From CAYJPK01 sp964372035 (GTDB lineage Bacteria > Desulfobacterota > Desulfovibrionia > Desulfovibrionales > Desulfovibrionaceae): DNA of 16,571 nucleotides. Shown in pieces: positions 8,009 to 14,308 of this stretch (position 1 is the stretch's first letter; each line of letters begins with the position of its first letter). The notes below the pieces were generated by a model, which saw only the letters and a list, made by a program, of their open reading frames with translations, made no database searches and was not told where the DNA came from. The stretch spans positions 1 through 16,571 of the forward strand of contig CAYJPK010000045.1 in the NCBI GenBank assembly GCA_964372035.1, given 5' to 3'. Position numbers and translations under genes: made by a program.

Positions 8009-8478
8009 TATCTCATCTCGCTAAGTTCTTGAATTTGCGATAAAGTATCCTCATATTCTGCCAAATGCGCAGGACTTGCAAGACGAACAGCATCTTTTGC
8101 TAGCTTTTCAGCTTCCTCAAGATTTCCTTGACGGGTATAGAGTAACCATGCAAGATTATTATATAAGGCTGGACTATCTAAAATATGTTGAATAGCAATA
8201 CGATAGTGCTTTTCAGCTTCTTCTAGCCTATTTAATTGAAAGTATAAATTAGCCACGTAAAAATCACCATAAGGACTTAGAACTGCTGCAATTTTGTATT
8301 CTTCAATCGCAGCTTCCCACTCACCATTTTGCTCATGATTTAAACCGTCTGTAAGGTGCTGTTCATAATTTAAAACAGGCGCTATATCATTTTCTGCGCT
8401 AAGCTCATGTTTTTTAGCACAGGCAAAAGCAAAGCACATACATAGGCATAGCATTAATAGCTTTAAATAATTGGACAT
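8008..8478 (-). CDS. TPR-repeat probable lipoprotein
   Basis: A 156-residue protein. The ATG at 8478-8476 is chosen because GAGG precedes it by six bases. An upstream in-frame ATG at 8535 would start inside the likely promoter. The N-terminus MSNYLKLLMLCLCMCFAFAC is a hydrophobic signal ending in Cys20, a plausible although non-canonical lipobox (AFAC). The body holds about three tetratricopeptide units: HLTDGLNHEQNGEWEAAIEE at about 43-62, FYVANLYFQLNRLEEAEKHY at about 73-92, and LYNNLAWLLYTRQGNLEEAE at about 106-125. TPRs mediate protein contacts, so it may scaffold an envelope complex with the co-translated DUF3298 protein. It is shorter than PilF-type lipoproteins and I assign no specific role. 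It is the first gene of a two-gene operon. Confidence 0.82.
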   Translation of the reverse strand: MSNYLKLLMLCLCMCFAFACAKKHELSAENDIAPVLNYEQHLTDGLNHEQNGEWEAAIEEYKIAAVLSPYGDFYVANLYFQLNRLEEAEKHYRIAIQHILDSPALYNNLAWLLYTRQGNLEEAEKLAKDAVRLASPAHLAEYEDTLSQIQELSEMR

Positions 8479-8506
8479 TTTTACCTCATAATTAATATTA
8501 ATTGGC

Positions 8507-8535
8507 ATTATATAACTATTTTTAAAATTGAGCAA
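8507..8535 (-). promoter_or_regulatory. Sigma-70 promoter of the TPR/DUF3298 operon
   Basis: Read on the minus strand, TTGCTC (8535-8530) is followed by a 17-base spacer and a perfect TATAAT (8512-8507). Predicted transcription starts near 8500, giving a leader of about 22 nt before the ATG at 8478 with its GAGG ribosome site. The -35 is weak (3 of 6) but the spacing and -10 are optimal. Confidence 0.6.
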
Positions 8536-8550
8536 GTATAAATACTAGCC

Positions 8551-8672
8551 TGAAAAAGTCATTTTCAATGTCTTTTTCAAAAGGCACGCTCACTCCAAAC
8601 ACTCTTACGGGACGCTAGAATTAAATTCTAGCTTGGTTTGCGTGGTGCACAAATTTTTGCCTCTGCAAAAAT
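8551..8672. other. Cluster of three hairpins in non-coding DNA (possible structured RNA or dispersed repeat)
   Basis: First hairpin: TGAAAAAG (8551-8558) pairs with CTTTTTCA (8572-8579), with an inner CATT/AATG pairing. Second: GCTAGAAT (8614-8621) pairs with ATTCTAGC (8625-8632). It sits inside outer pairings CAAAC/GTTTG (8596-8600/8636-8640), CAC/GTG (8591-8593/8642-8644) and GCAC/GTGC (8584-8587/8645-8648). Third: ATTTTTGC (8653-8660) pairs with GCAAAAAT (8665-8672). The stretch is visibly richer in G+C than its surroundings and has no plausible gene. It lies between divergent genes, so it is unlikely to be an ordinary terminator. It does not look like a tRNA or a known riboswitch. The rest of 8536-8793 shows nothing I recognise. 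Confidence 0.5.
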
Positions 8673-8793
8673 CTCTGTTAGACGATGATTAAATCCTAAT
8701 ATGTTGATTTATCTTTTTTATTATCAAAGAACCTTACTATAACTGGCTAATATATTATTATTCTCGCCTAAATACCAAGCCATGAAAAGTCAT

Positions 8794-8848
8794 TTTTTAT
8801 AGTAATATTTTTTTGATAAAATATATAAAATACTATTGACATATCAAG
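8794..8848 (+). repeat. 55-bp exact direct repeat, copy 1 (left contig end)
   Basis: This 55-bp segment, starting TTTTTATAGT and ending GACATATCAAG, is identical base for base to 8949-9003. It abuts the first N exactly. Two copies flush against both sides of a run of Ns are what two contigs sharing a terminal k-mer overlap look like when scaffolded without merging. Confidence 0.95.
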
Positions 8849-8948
8849 NNNNNNNNNNNNNNNNNNNNNNNNNNNNNNNNNNNNNNNNNNNNNNNNNNNN
8901 NNNNNNNNNNNNNNNNNNNNNNNNNNNNNNNNNNNNNNNNNNNNNNNN
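8849..8948. other. Scaffold gap of exactly 100 Ns
   Basis: One hundred undetermined bases, the conventional placeholder for a gap of unknown size. Because the flanks end in the same 55 bp, the true sequence may have no gap at all: merging the copies would remove 155 bp and leave one continuous intergenic region. Confidence 0.97.
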
Positions 8949-9003
8949 TTTTTATAGTAATATTTTTTTGATAAAATATATAAAATACTATTGACATATC
9001 AAG
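8949..9003 (+). repeat. 55-bp exact direct repeat, copy 2 (right contig start)
   Basis: Identical to 8794-8848 and starting immediately after the last N. It carries the -35 element (TTGACA, 8991-8996) of the catabolic cassette promoter and an AT-rich stretch just upstream of it. The copy of that -35 in the left repeat (8836-8841) runs into Ns. Confidence 0.95.
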
Positions 9004-9019
9004 GGGCATGTGATTTAAT
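8991..9019 (+). promoter_or_regulatory. Strong sigma-70 promoter of the sugar-acid catabolic cassette
   Basis: A perfect TTGACA (8991-8996) is followed by 17 bases and TTTAAT (9014-9019), a 5 of 6 match to the -10. The upstream 40 bp is A/T-rich and could act as an UP element. Transcription would start near 9026, about 34 bases before the SDR start codon. The promoter lies just outside the assembly gap, so its upstream context depends on how the gap is resolved. Confidence 0.7.
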
Positions 9020-9040
9020 TGTATCAAATATCAAATCACA
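9009..9040. promoter_or_regulatory. Candidate operator: inverted repeat over the -10 and start site
   Basis: TGTGATTT (9009-9016) and AAATCACA (9033-9040) form a perfect 8-bp inverted repeat with a 16-base spacer. The spacer contains a tandem ATCAAAT ATCAAAT (9023-9036, the second copy overlapping the right arm). The left arm overlaps the -10, so a bound repressor would block polymerase. Half-site spacing is too wide for a standard CRP site (TGTGA-N6-TCACA). No regulator gene is in the window, so the cognate protein is unknown. Confidence 0.5.
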
Positions 9041-9059
9041 TCAATTCTTGGAGATTGAG

Positions 9060-9887
9060 ATGGAAACAAAAAAACGTGTGATAGTTACAGGTTCTACTGG
9101 CAACCTCGGCAAAAAAGCTGTCGATGCTTTACGCAAAGAAGAGGATTTAGAAGTTATCTGTATTGGTAGAAATGGAGCTAAAGACCCTGAGGTTATTACT
9201 GCTGATCTAAATACTTACGATGAATCTTGGGCAAAATACTTCATTGGTGCTGATGCTGTTTTACATTTAGCAGCTGATCCAAAGCCAATTGCAACATGGG
9301 AGTCAGTCAAACTTCTCAACGTCCAAATGGCATTTCAAGTTTATCGTGCCGCAGAAGAAGGAAAGGTTAGAAGGTTTGTTTTTGCAAGTTCTAACTGGAC
9401 ACTTGGCGGCTACAGATTTTCAAAGGCTATATTAAATGAGGACTTAGCTCCTCGCCCTATTAACCCCTATGGCACAAGCAAGTTTTTTATGGAGCAATAC
9501 GGACTTGACCTTGGAGCAAGGACTGGAATGTCTGTAATTAATCAACGTATTGGATATTGCCAACCTGGTGAAAATATACCAGGTTCTCACATGGCTTTTG
9601 GTGTTTGGGGTCAACAAATGTGGCTTGGCAACAAAGACTGGGAACAAGCAGTTATTAAATCAGTAAAAAGCGAAACTAGCCTTTCTGGCACTGTAAATAT
9701 TATTTCTGACAATAAAGGAATGCGCTGGGATTTAAGCTCTGCACGTGATTTAATTGGCTATGTTCCACTTGAAAAACATACACCAGTACAAACTTTTAGT
9801 AACCGTTTAAAAGATTTTGGTGCAATGCTTCGTGAAAAGTTTTGCCCTCAAGCTCCTGACTCCCCAATTTTCGGTGCACGGTGGTAG
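9060..9887 (+). CDS. NAD-dependent epimerase/dehydratase-family SDR, uronate dehydrogenase-like
   Basis: A 275-residue extended SDR. The Rossmann motif is GSTGNLG (11-17). The catalytic residues are SSN (110-112) and YGTSK (Y137, K141). The fold and several signatures (FASSN, NPYGTSK, IISDNKGMRWDLSSARDLIGY) resemble bacterial uronate dehydrogenase, which oxidises galacturonate or glucuronate at C1 to an aldaric acid lactone with NAD. The next gene encodes a lactonase, which fits that reaction. Start: the ATG at 9060 has GGAG six bases upstream. An open frame reaching back to 8991 would start inside the promoter. Alternatives are a sugar C1 dehydrogenase for another acidic hexose or an epimerase. 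It opens the cassette, directly behind a strong promoter with a candidate operator. SDR family is certain; uronate substrate is inferred. Confidence 0.82.
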   Translation: METKKRVIVTGSTGNLGKKAVDALRKEEDLEVICIGRNGAKDPEVITADLNTYDESWAKYFIGADAVLHLAADPKPIATWESVKLLNVQMAFQVYRAAEEGKVRRFVFASSNWTLGGYRFSKAILNEDLAPRPINPYGTSKFFMEQYGLDLGARTGMSVINQRIGYCQPGENIPGSHMAFGVWGQQMWLGNKDWEQAVIKSVKSETSLSGTVNIISDNKGMRWDLSSARDLIGYVPLEKHTPVQTFSNRLKDFGAMLREKFCPQAPDSPIFGARW

Positions 9888-9890
9888 TTT

Positions 9891-10745
9891 ATGATTCTTA
9901 AATATAGTTCAAATCTTTGCAATCAGCTAGGTGAAGGCTGTATTTTTGATGCCCGTACAATGAGCTATTATTGGGTTGATATTTATGCAAAGCAAATTTT
10001 CCAGCTAAGCTTAGATAAAAAAATTACAAGCTATTTAATGCCTGATAGGGTTAGTTTTATTTTCCCTCGTAAAAAAGGTGGATTTATTGTTGGATTTACA
10101 AAAGATATTGTTATAACTGAAAATTTTAGAGATTTTAAACTTCTAGTTGAAGTTGAAAAAAATAATAGTGACACAAGGCTAAACGATGCAACAATTTCAC
10201 CTAATGGCAGCTTAATTTTTGGCACTATGAATGAGCGTTCAACAATGCCTAGCGCCGCAATTTATAGCTTGAATGATAGTGGCATTGTTAAATTAATTGA
10301 TAATATTACTATTAGTAATGGTATTGCTTGCAGCTCGACACATTTATATTATACAGACACTCAAGTTGGTACAATTTATAAATGTGCATATCACGGTGAT
10401 ATTACAAATCTTGAGAAACGTGAACTTTTTGCAAAGGTTGATATTGCCGCTGGCAAGCCTGATGGTGCATGCCTAGATTCTGAGGGTGGTTATTGGAACG
10501 CTAGAGTTTGGGGAAATTGCATTATTAGAATAGATAGTGATGGGAATTTGAGCGAATGTATAAACCTTGATATTAAAGCGCCAACTTGTGTTTGCTTTGG
10601 TGGTGAAGATTTATCAGATTTATTTATTAGTTCACTTAGTCTAAAGCATAGTGAGAGCGATTTTGAAAATTATCCTCTTACTGGTTCGGCACTTATAATT
10701 GAAGCAAATTATAGCGGCTTGCCGAGCTTTGAATATAACTTTTAA
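9891..10745 (+). CDS. SMP-30/gluconolactonase/LRE-family lactone hydrolase
   Basis: A 284-residue six-bladed beta-propeller enzyme of the SMP-30 family. It is expected to hydrolyse a sugar-acid lactone to the open acid in the cytoplasm. Family landmarks are present: LGEGCIFD with metal ligand E15, TRLNDATISPNGSLIFGTM (R96, N98), ISNGIAC with N143, and GKPDGACLDSEGGYWNARVWG with D191. E15, N143 and D191 correspond to the usual divalent-metal triad. No signal peptide is seen. The ATG lies 3 bp after the SDR stop. Pairing of an SDR that makes a lactone with a lactonase is known in oxidative uronate pathways and in sulfo-Entner-Doudoroff sulfoquinovose degradation. Sequence alone does not choose between these substrates. 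Confidence 0.88.
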   Translation: MILKYSSNLCNQLGEGCIFDARTMSYYWVDIYAKQIFQLSLDKKITSYLMPDRVSFIFPRKKGGFIVGFTKDIVITENFRDFKLLVEVEKNNSDTRLNDATISPNGSLIFGTMNERSTMPSAAIYSLNDSGIVKLIDNITISNGIACSSTHLYYTDTQVGTIYKCAYHGDITNLEKRELFAKVDIAAGKPDGACLDSEGGYWNARVWGNCIIRIDSDGNLSECINLDIKAPTCVCFGGEDLSDLFISSLSLKHSESDFENYPLTGSALIIEANYSGLPSFEYNF

Positions 10746-10764
10746 CAACATAAGGTACATTAAA

Positions 10765-11535
10765 ATGAATGCTAAATTTAAACAAAAACTACAAAATAAG
10801 GAAGCTGTTTTTGGTTTTTTCTTAAAATCCTGTGATGCTGATAACATGGAAATTATGGCTAGCCTTGGCTATGATTTTTGTGTGATAGATGCTGAACACG
10901 CAGGCTTTGCACCTCGTGAAATAAGCCACTTGCTTCGCACCGCTCAATTATTTGATTTACCATGTATAGTTAGAACTCCTGGTTTAAACCCTGGCTTTAA
11001 CTTGTCAGTATTAGATAGTGGGGCATGTGGTATCCAAGTACCTAATGTTGATACAAAAGAACAAGCTATTGAAGTTATTAATTCTGCATTTTACTTACCA
11101 AAAGGTGCTCGTGGTTTTGCACCATCTACTCGTGCGGCGGGCTTTGGTTTAAAATACAAACCAGCTGAGTACGCTAAATTAGCTAATGATACTGTAATTG
11201 CAGCAATTCATTGTGAAACTAAACGAAGTGTTGAGAACTTAGATGAAATTTTACAACAAGATTTAGATGTTGTTTTTATTGGACCTATGGATTTATCACA
11301 ATCTTACGGACACTTAGGTCAGCTTGATGTTCCTGTTGTAAAAGAAGCTCTTGAAGGTTCAATCAAAAAAATTCATGCTAGTGGAAAAACTGCAGGATTT
11401 TTATGTGCTCCTGATAAAGTAGATTACTATTACGATTTAGGTGTTAGATATTTCCTTTTAGGTGCAGACCAAGGCTTTATGGCAAGTGCTGGTAAAGGTG
11501 CTCTCGACAAAGCAAAAACAGCATTAAAAGGATAG
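10765..11535 (+). CDS. HpcH/HpaI-family class II aldolase (GarL/RhmA-like)
   Basis: A 256-residue metal-dependent pyruvate aldolase, the same length as E. coli GarL. It would cleave a 2-keto-3-deoxy (or 5-keto-4-deoxy) sugar acid into pyruvate and an aldehyde such as tartronate semialdehyde. Catalytic residues align by motif: H45 in DAEHAG, R70 in VRTP, metal ligand E151 in HCETK, and metal ligand D176 in GPMDLSQSYGHLG. The GARGF segment at 114-118 is also typical. The start is the ATG at 10765 with TAAGGT upstream. A longer frame from 10699 overlaps the lactonase and lacks family similarity. It sits between lactonase and hydroxyacid dehydrogenase, consistent with a linear breakdown route. 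The true substrate (aldarate-, aldonate- or sulfonate-derived) is unproven. Confidence 0.88.
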   Translation: MNAKFKQKLQNKEAVFGFFLKSCDADNMEIMASLGYDFCVIDAEHAGFAPREISHLLRTAQLFDLPCIVRTPGLNPGFNLSVLDSGACGIQVPNVDTKEQAIEVINSAFYLPKGARGFAPSTRAAGFGLKYKPAEYAKLANDTVIAAIHCETKRSVENLDEILQQDLDVVFIGPMDLSQSYGHLGQLDVPVVKEALEGSIKKIHASGKTAGFLCAPDKVDYYYDLGVRYFLLGADQGFMASAGKGALDKAKTALKG

Positions 11536-11539
11536 TAAA

Positions 11540-12496
11540 ATGAAAGTATTAGTTACTGAACCAATTCACGAAAAAGGCATCGAAGTTTTAAACTCTTGCG
11601 CTGAAGTTGTACGTCCGAAAAGCATTGAGAAAGCTGATTTGCTTGAAGCTATAAAAGATTGTGACGCTGTTTTAACTCGTGTTGTTAAAATTGACAAAGA
11701 ATTAATGGAAAATGCACCGAAATTAAAAGCTGTTGCAAAACATGGCGTTGGTGTTGACAATATTGATCAAGTTGCGGCTACTGCAAATAAAGTAATGGTC
11801 TTAAATGCTCCATTTTCTAACTTAAATGCAGTTGCCGAACAAGCAGCGACTTTTATATTATGCCTTATGCGTGAAGTTGTTTACTTAAATAATGAGGTAA
11901 AAGCTGAAAAGTATGCAGAAGTTCGCAAGGGCGTAGTTTTAAAAGAACTTACTGATAAAAAAATAGGTCTTATAGGTTTTGGTAAGATTCCACAGCGTGT
12001 TAAAGAATTATTAACACCATTTGGCGCAAAATTCATGGTTTATGATCCATATCTTCAAAATGCTCCAAGTGATGTTGAAGTTGCAAAAAGCTTAGATGAA
12101 TTATTTAGTTCTTGCTTGATTGTGTCTGTGCATACACCGCTTACAGATTCAACTGCAAACATGATTAATTCTAGCTTGTTAGATAAATGTAACGGCACAT
12201 ATTTAGTAAATACTTCACGTGGCGGAATTGCAGTTGAAAAAGATGTTATTGCAGCTTTAGATAGTGGCAAATTAGCAGGCTATGCAACTGACGTTTTTGA
12301 AGCAGAGCCTCCTAAAGCAGGAGATGCTTTAGTAGCTCACCCAAAAGTTATTTGCTCACCTCACTGTGCTGCTTTAACTGATAATGCTTTAGTAAATATG
12401 GCAGTTCATGCCGCTGAAGGCATTAAAGATGCTCTTTTAGGTAAAAAACCTGAGCATGTTGTAAATAAAGATGTTCTTAAAGAACTTGGATTATAA
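11540..12496 (+). CDS. D-isomer-specific 2-hydroxyacid dehydrogenase
   Basis: A 318-residue NAD-dependent oxidoreductase of the D-2-hydroxyacid dehydrogenase family (phosphoglycerate dehydrogenase, glyoxylate/hydroxypyruvate reductase type). Catalytic residues are R227 (NTSRGG), E256 (DVFEAEPP) and H275 (SPHCAAL). D169, after the nucleotide-binding loop (MVYDP), suggests NAD rather than NADP. The nucleotide loop reads GFGKIP (146-151), with Pro where many relatives have the third Gly. Its likely job is reduction of the C3 aldehyde/2-keto product from the aldolase (hydroxypyruvate or tartronate semialdehyde tautomer) or of another 2-keto acid. The ATG lies 4 bp after the aldolase stop. Biosynthetic serA is less likely: there is no ACT domain and the context is catabolic. 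Confidence 0.88.
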   Translation: MKVLVTEPIHEKGIEVLNSCAEVVRPKSIEKADLLEAIKDCDAVLTRVVKIDKELMENAPKLKAVAKHGVGVDNIDQVAATANKVMVLNAPFSNLNAVAEQAATFILCLMREVVYLNNEVKAEKYAEVRKGVVLKELTDKKIGLIGFGKIPQRVKELLTPFGAKFMVYDPYLQNAPSDVEVAKSLDELFSSCLIVSVHTPLTDSTANMINSSLLDKCNGTYLVNTSRGGIAVEKDVIAALDSGKLAGYATDVFEAEPPKAGDALVAHPKVICSPHCAALTDNALVNMAVHAAEGIKDALLGKKPEHVVNKDVLKELGL

Positions 12497-12511
12497 TTAA
12501 CATATTAACAC

Positions 12512-12544
12512 AGCTAGAAGTGCATATCAAATGTACTTCTAGCT
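12512..12544 (+). terminator. 13-bp stem-loop between the enzyme genes and the TRAP genes
   Basis: AGCTAGAAGTGCA (12512-12524) pairs with TGTACTTCTAGCT (12532-12544), with one G-T wobble, around a 7-nt loop. The following bases (TAAAATTAATT) are not a clean T-run, so it is a weak or partial terminator at best. It could also be an mRNA-stabilising or processing hairpin that sets different levels for enzymes and transporter. The remainder of the 161-bp gap holds a promoter candidate and the dctP ribosome site. Confidence 0.5.
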
Positions 12545-12572
12545 TAAAATTAATTCTAACTCATGTATTAAG

Positions 12573-12601
12573 TAAACACTTGCATTAGACTGAGTTATAA
12601 T
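12573..12601 (+). promoter_or_regulatory. Candidate internal promoter for the TRAP transporter genes
   Basis: A perfect TATAAT at 12596-12601 is preceded at 17 bases by TAAACA (12573-12578), a 4 of 6 match to the -35. It lies after the stem-loop at 12512-12544 and leaves a leader of about 50 nt before dctP. This would let the binding protein be made at higher levels than the upstream enzymes, as is usual for periplasmic receptors. Confidence 0.45.
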
Positions 12602-12657
12602 AAGGTGGTTTAGGTATTATTTTTTTAGTTTAACTGTTATTTTTTTAGGAGATTGCA

Positions 12658-13707
12658 ATGTTTAAAAAATTATTAGCAACCTTTAGCATGTTAGCTTTCA
12701 TGCTTACTTGTGGCACTGTACAAGCAAAAGAGCTTGATCTTGTTTCAAACCTTACTCAAACCTCTTTCCAAGGTAAATTAAGTCTTAATTTACTTAAGGA
12801 TATTGAAACTGCAACTAATGGAAAAATTAAATTTAAATGGCATGATGCTGGTGATTTAATTCCTGTAAACATGCACTTAAACGCTGTTTCAACTGGTTCA
12901 GTACCTGCAGCTTTGACATGGCTTGGTTATTTTGGTGGTACAATTCCTTCTGCTAAATTATTTGCAGGCTTCCCATTTGCTCCAAATGCTGACAACTGGT
13001 TAACTTGGATGTTTGATGATGAAGGTTTTGATATTTTACAAGAAAGCATGGCACCATTAAACATTGTTGCTCTTCCTGTATTCTTCTTCCCTGCTGAAAC
13101 AGGTGGCTTTTTCAAAAAAGAATTAAAAACTCCAGAAGATTTCAAAGGTGTTCGTTTTCGTATCGGTGGCTGGGGCGGCGACGTTGCAGCTAAACTTGGC
13201 GCTGTTGTAAACCAAATTCCAGGTAATGAATTATACTTGGCTATGGAACGTGGTCGTATTGATGGCATGGAATTCTCATCACCAATCGTTGATGAATCAT
13301 GGGGCTTTCATAAAGTTGCAAGTCACTACTATTTCCCAGGTTGGCATAACACAGGTGCATGGAACCACTTGCTCTTAAACAAAAAAGTTTGGGACGGCTT
13401 AACAGATCAAGAACGTGAACAAGTATTAGTTGCTTGTCGTAGCTTCTTACTTACCTGTTTAACTGACGTAATTGCAAAACAACCTGCTGCTCTTGAAAAA
13501 ATTAAATCAGAAAGCAACATTAAAGTTGAGCGTTTATCTGATGAAATCTTAGTTTCTCTTTATAAAGCATGGCAAGAAGTTCTCGCTGAAGATATGAAAA
13601 AGCATCCATCAATTAAAAAAGCTTATGAGTCATTCCAAAAGCACGTTGATATGCGTAAAGAATATGATGCATTGCAAGATATGTCTTTTGTAAACAAAAT
13701 TAAATAA
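12658..13707 (+). CDS. dctP: TRAP transporter periplasmic solute-binding protein (DctP family, TakP-like)
   Basis: The periplasmic receptor that delivers an organic acid to the DctQ-DctM membrane complex. It has 349 residues. The signal peptide is about 1-23 (ends GTVQA before KELDLVS). The conserved TRAP segment holds the carboxylate-binding arginine in FRIGGWGGDVAAKLG (R168), followed by QIPGNELYLAMERGRIDGME. The stretch FSSPIVDESWGFHKVASHYYFPGW resembles the TakP branch, known for 2-oxo acid binding. That hints at a keto- or hydroxy-acid ligand but does not prove one. AGGAG precedes the ATG by six bases. A ligand carrying a carboxylate agrees with the enzymes upstream. The symbol denotes the family; the ligand is unknown. 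Confidence 0.92.
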   Translation: MFKKLLATFSMLAFMLTCGTVQAKELDLVSNLTQTSFQGKLSLNLLKDIETATNGKIKFKWHDAGDLIPVNMHLNAVSTGSVPAALTWLGYFGGTIPSAKLFAGFPFAPNADNWLTWMFDDEGFDILQESMAPLNIVALPVFFFPAETGGFFKKELKTPEDFKGVRFRIGGWGGDVAAKLGAVVNQIPGNELYLAMERGRIDGMEFSSPIVDESWGFHKVASHYYFPGWHNTGAWNHLLLNKKVWDGLTDQEREQVLVACRSFLLTCLTDVIAKQPAALEKIKSESNIKVERLSDEILVSLYKAWQEVLAEDMKKHPSIKKAYESFQKHVDMRKEYDALQDMSFVNKIK

Positions 13708-13717
13708 GAGGTAGTGA

Positions 13718-14308
13718 ATGACAAGTCGAATCATTAAATTAATGGACAGACTTGCCGCTATTTTAGCTTTGCCGGGCAAGCTTGTATCATGGCTTGCCTT
13801 GGCAATAGTCCTACTTTCAGTGTTTTCAGTTATTGCGAACCAATTTAAGTGGCATGAGCTTATTACGTGGCAAGATCCAATCTTTTTATTTGGAACAACC
13901 TTAACCACTACTTCTATAATGGAATTACAATGGCATTGTTTTGCTGTTATGATGTTATTTGGTGGTGCTTATGCACAACAAGAAAATGTTCATGTTCGTG
14001 TTGATATTATTTATGGTAAATTAAGCGATAAGATGAAAATGCTAGTGAATTTGATTGGAGATACTTTTTTACTCGTACCATTTTGTTTTTATGTTGTTTT
14101 CTACTCTCTCGATTTAGTAAATTTTTCATTTATGACTAATGAAATGTCTAGTGAAATGGGGCTAACTCATAGATGGGTTGTAAAATCTGTATTACCTATT
14201 GGAATGGGTTTTCTTGGACTTCAAGCTATTTGTCGTATTATTTCAAGTGTGCTTCGTTTAATTACTAATGATATACCAGAAATGAAGGAGGTTAGTCATG
14301 GAGGATAG
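13718..14308 (+). CDS. dctQ: TRAP transporter small permease subunit (DctQ family)
   Basis: A 196-residue four-helix membrane protein that forms the TRAP membrane complex with DctM. Hydrophobic segments lie at about 20-42, 65-85, 108-132 and 150-172. The family signature is visible as ELQWHCFAVMMLFGGAYAQ followed by NVHVRVDI (about 69-97). The ATG follows the dctP stop by 10 bp with AGAGGT as ribosome site. Its 3' end overlaps dctM by 11 bp and contains the perfect AAGGAGGT ribosome site of dctM, so translation of the two subunits is coupled. Confidence 0.92.
   Translation: MTSRIIKLMDRLAAILALPGKLVSWLALAIVLLSVFSVIANQFKWHELITWQDPIFLFGTTLTTTSIMELQWHCFAVMMLFGGAYAQQENVHVRVDIIYGKLSDKMKMLVNLIGDTFLLVPFCFYVVFYSLDLVNFSFMTNEMSSEMGLTHRWVVKSVLPIGMGFLGLQAICRIISSVLRLITNDIPEMKEVSHGG

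Noticed and set aside
8794..9003. Direct repeats around the gap considered as target-site duplication or att sites of a mobile element
   Set aside because: Repeats are flush with the Ns on both sides and longer than typical target duplications, with no transposase or integrase in the window. Assembly overlap is simpler.
8833..9027. Minus-strand frame spanning the Ns
   Set aside because: Its central part is undetermined sequence and the ends lie in the duplicated 55 bp; it is an artefact of the gap.
9009..9040. CRP-type site
   Set aside because: TGTGA and TCACA half-sites are present, but the spacing between them is about 22 bases instead of 6, and the site overlaps the -10.
12927..13268. 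Minus-strand open frame of 113 codons inside dctP
   Set aside because: A shadow of dctP codon usage; Pro/Ser-rich translation with no domain or start signal.
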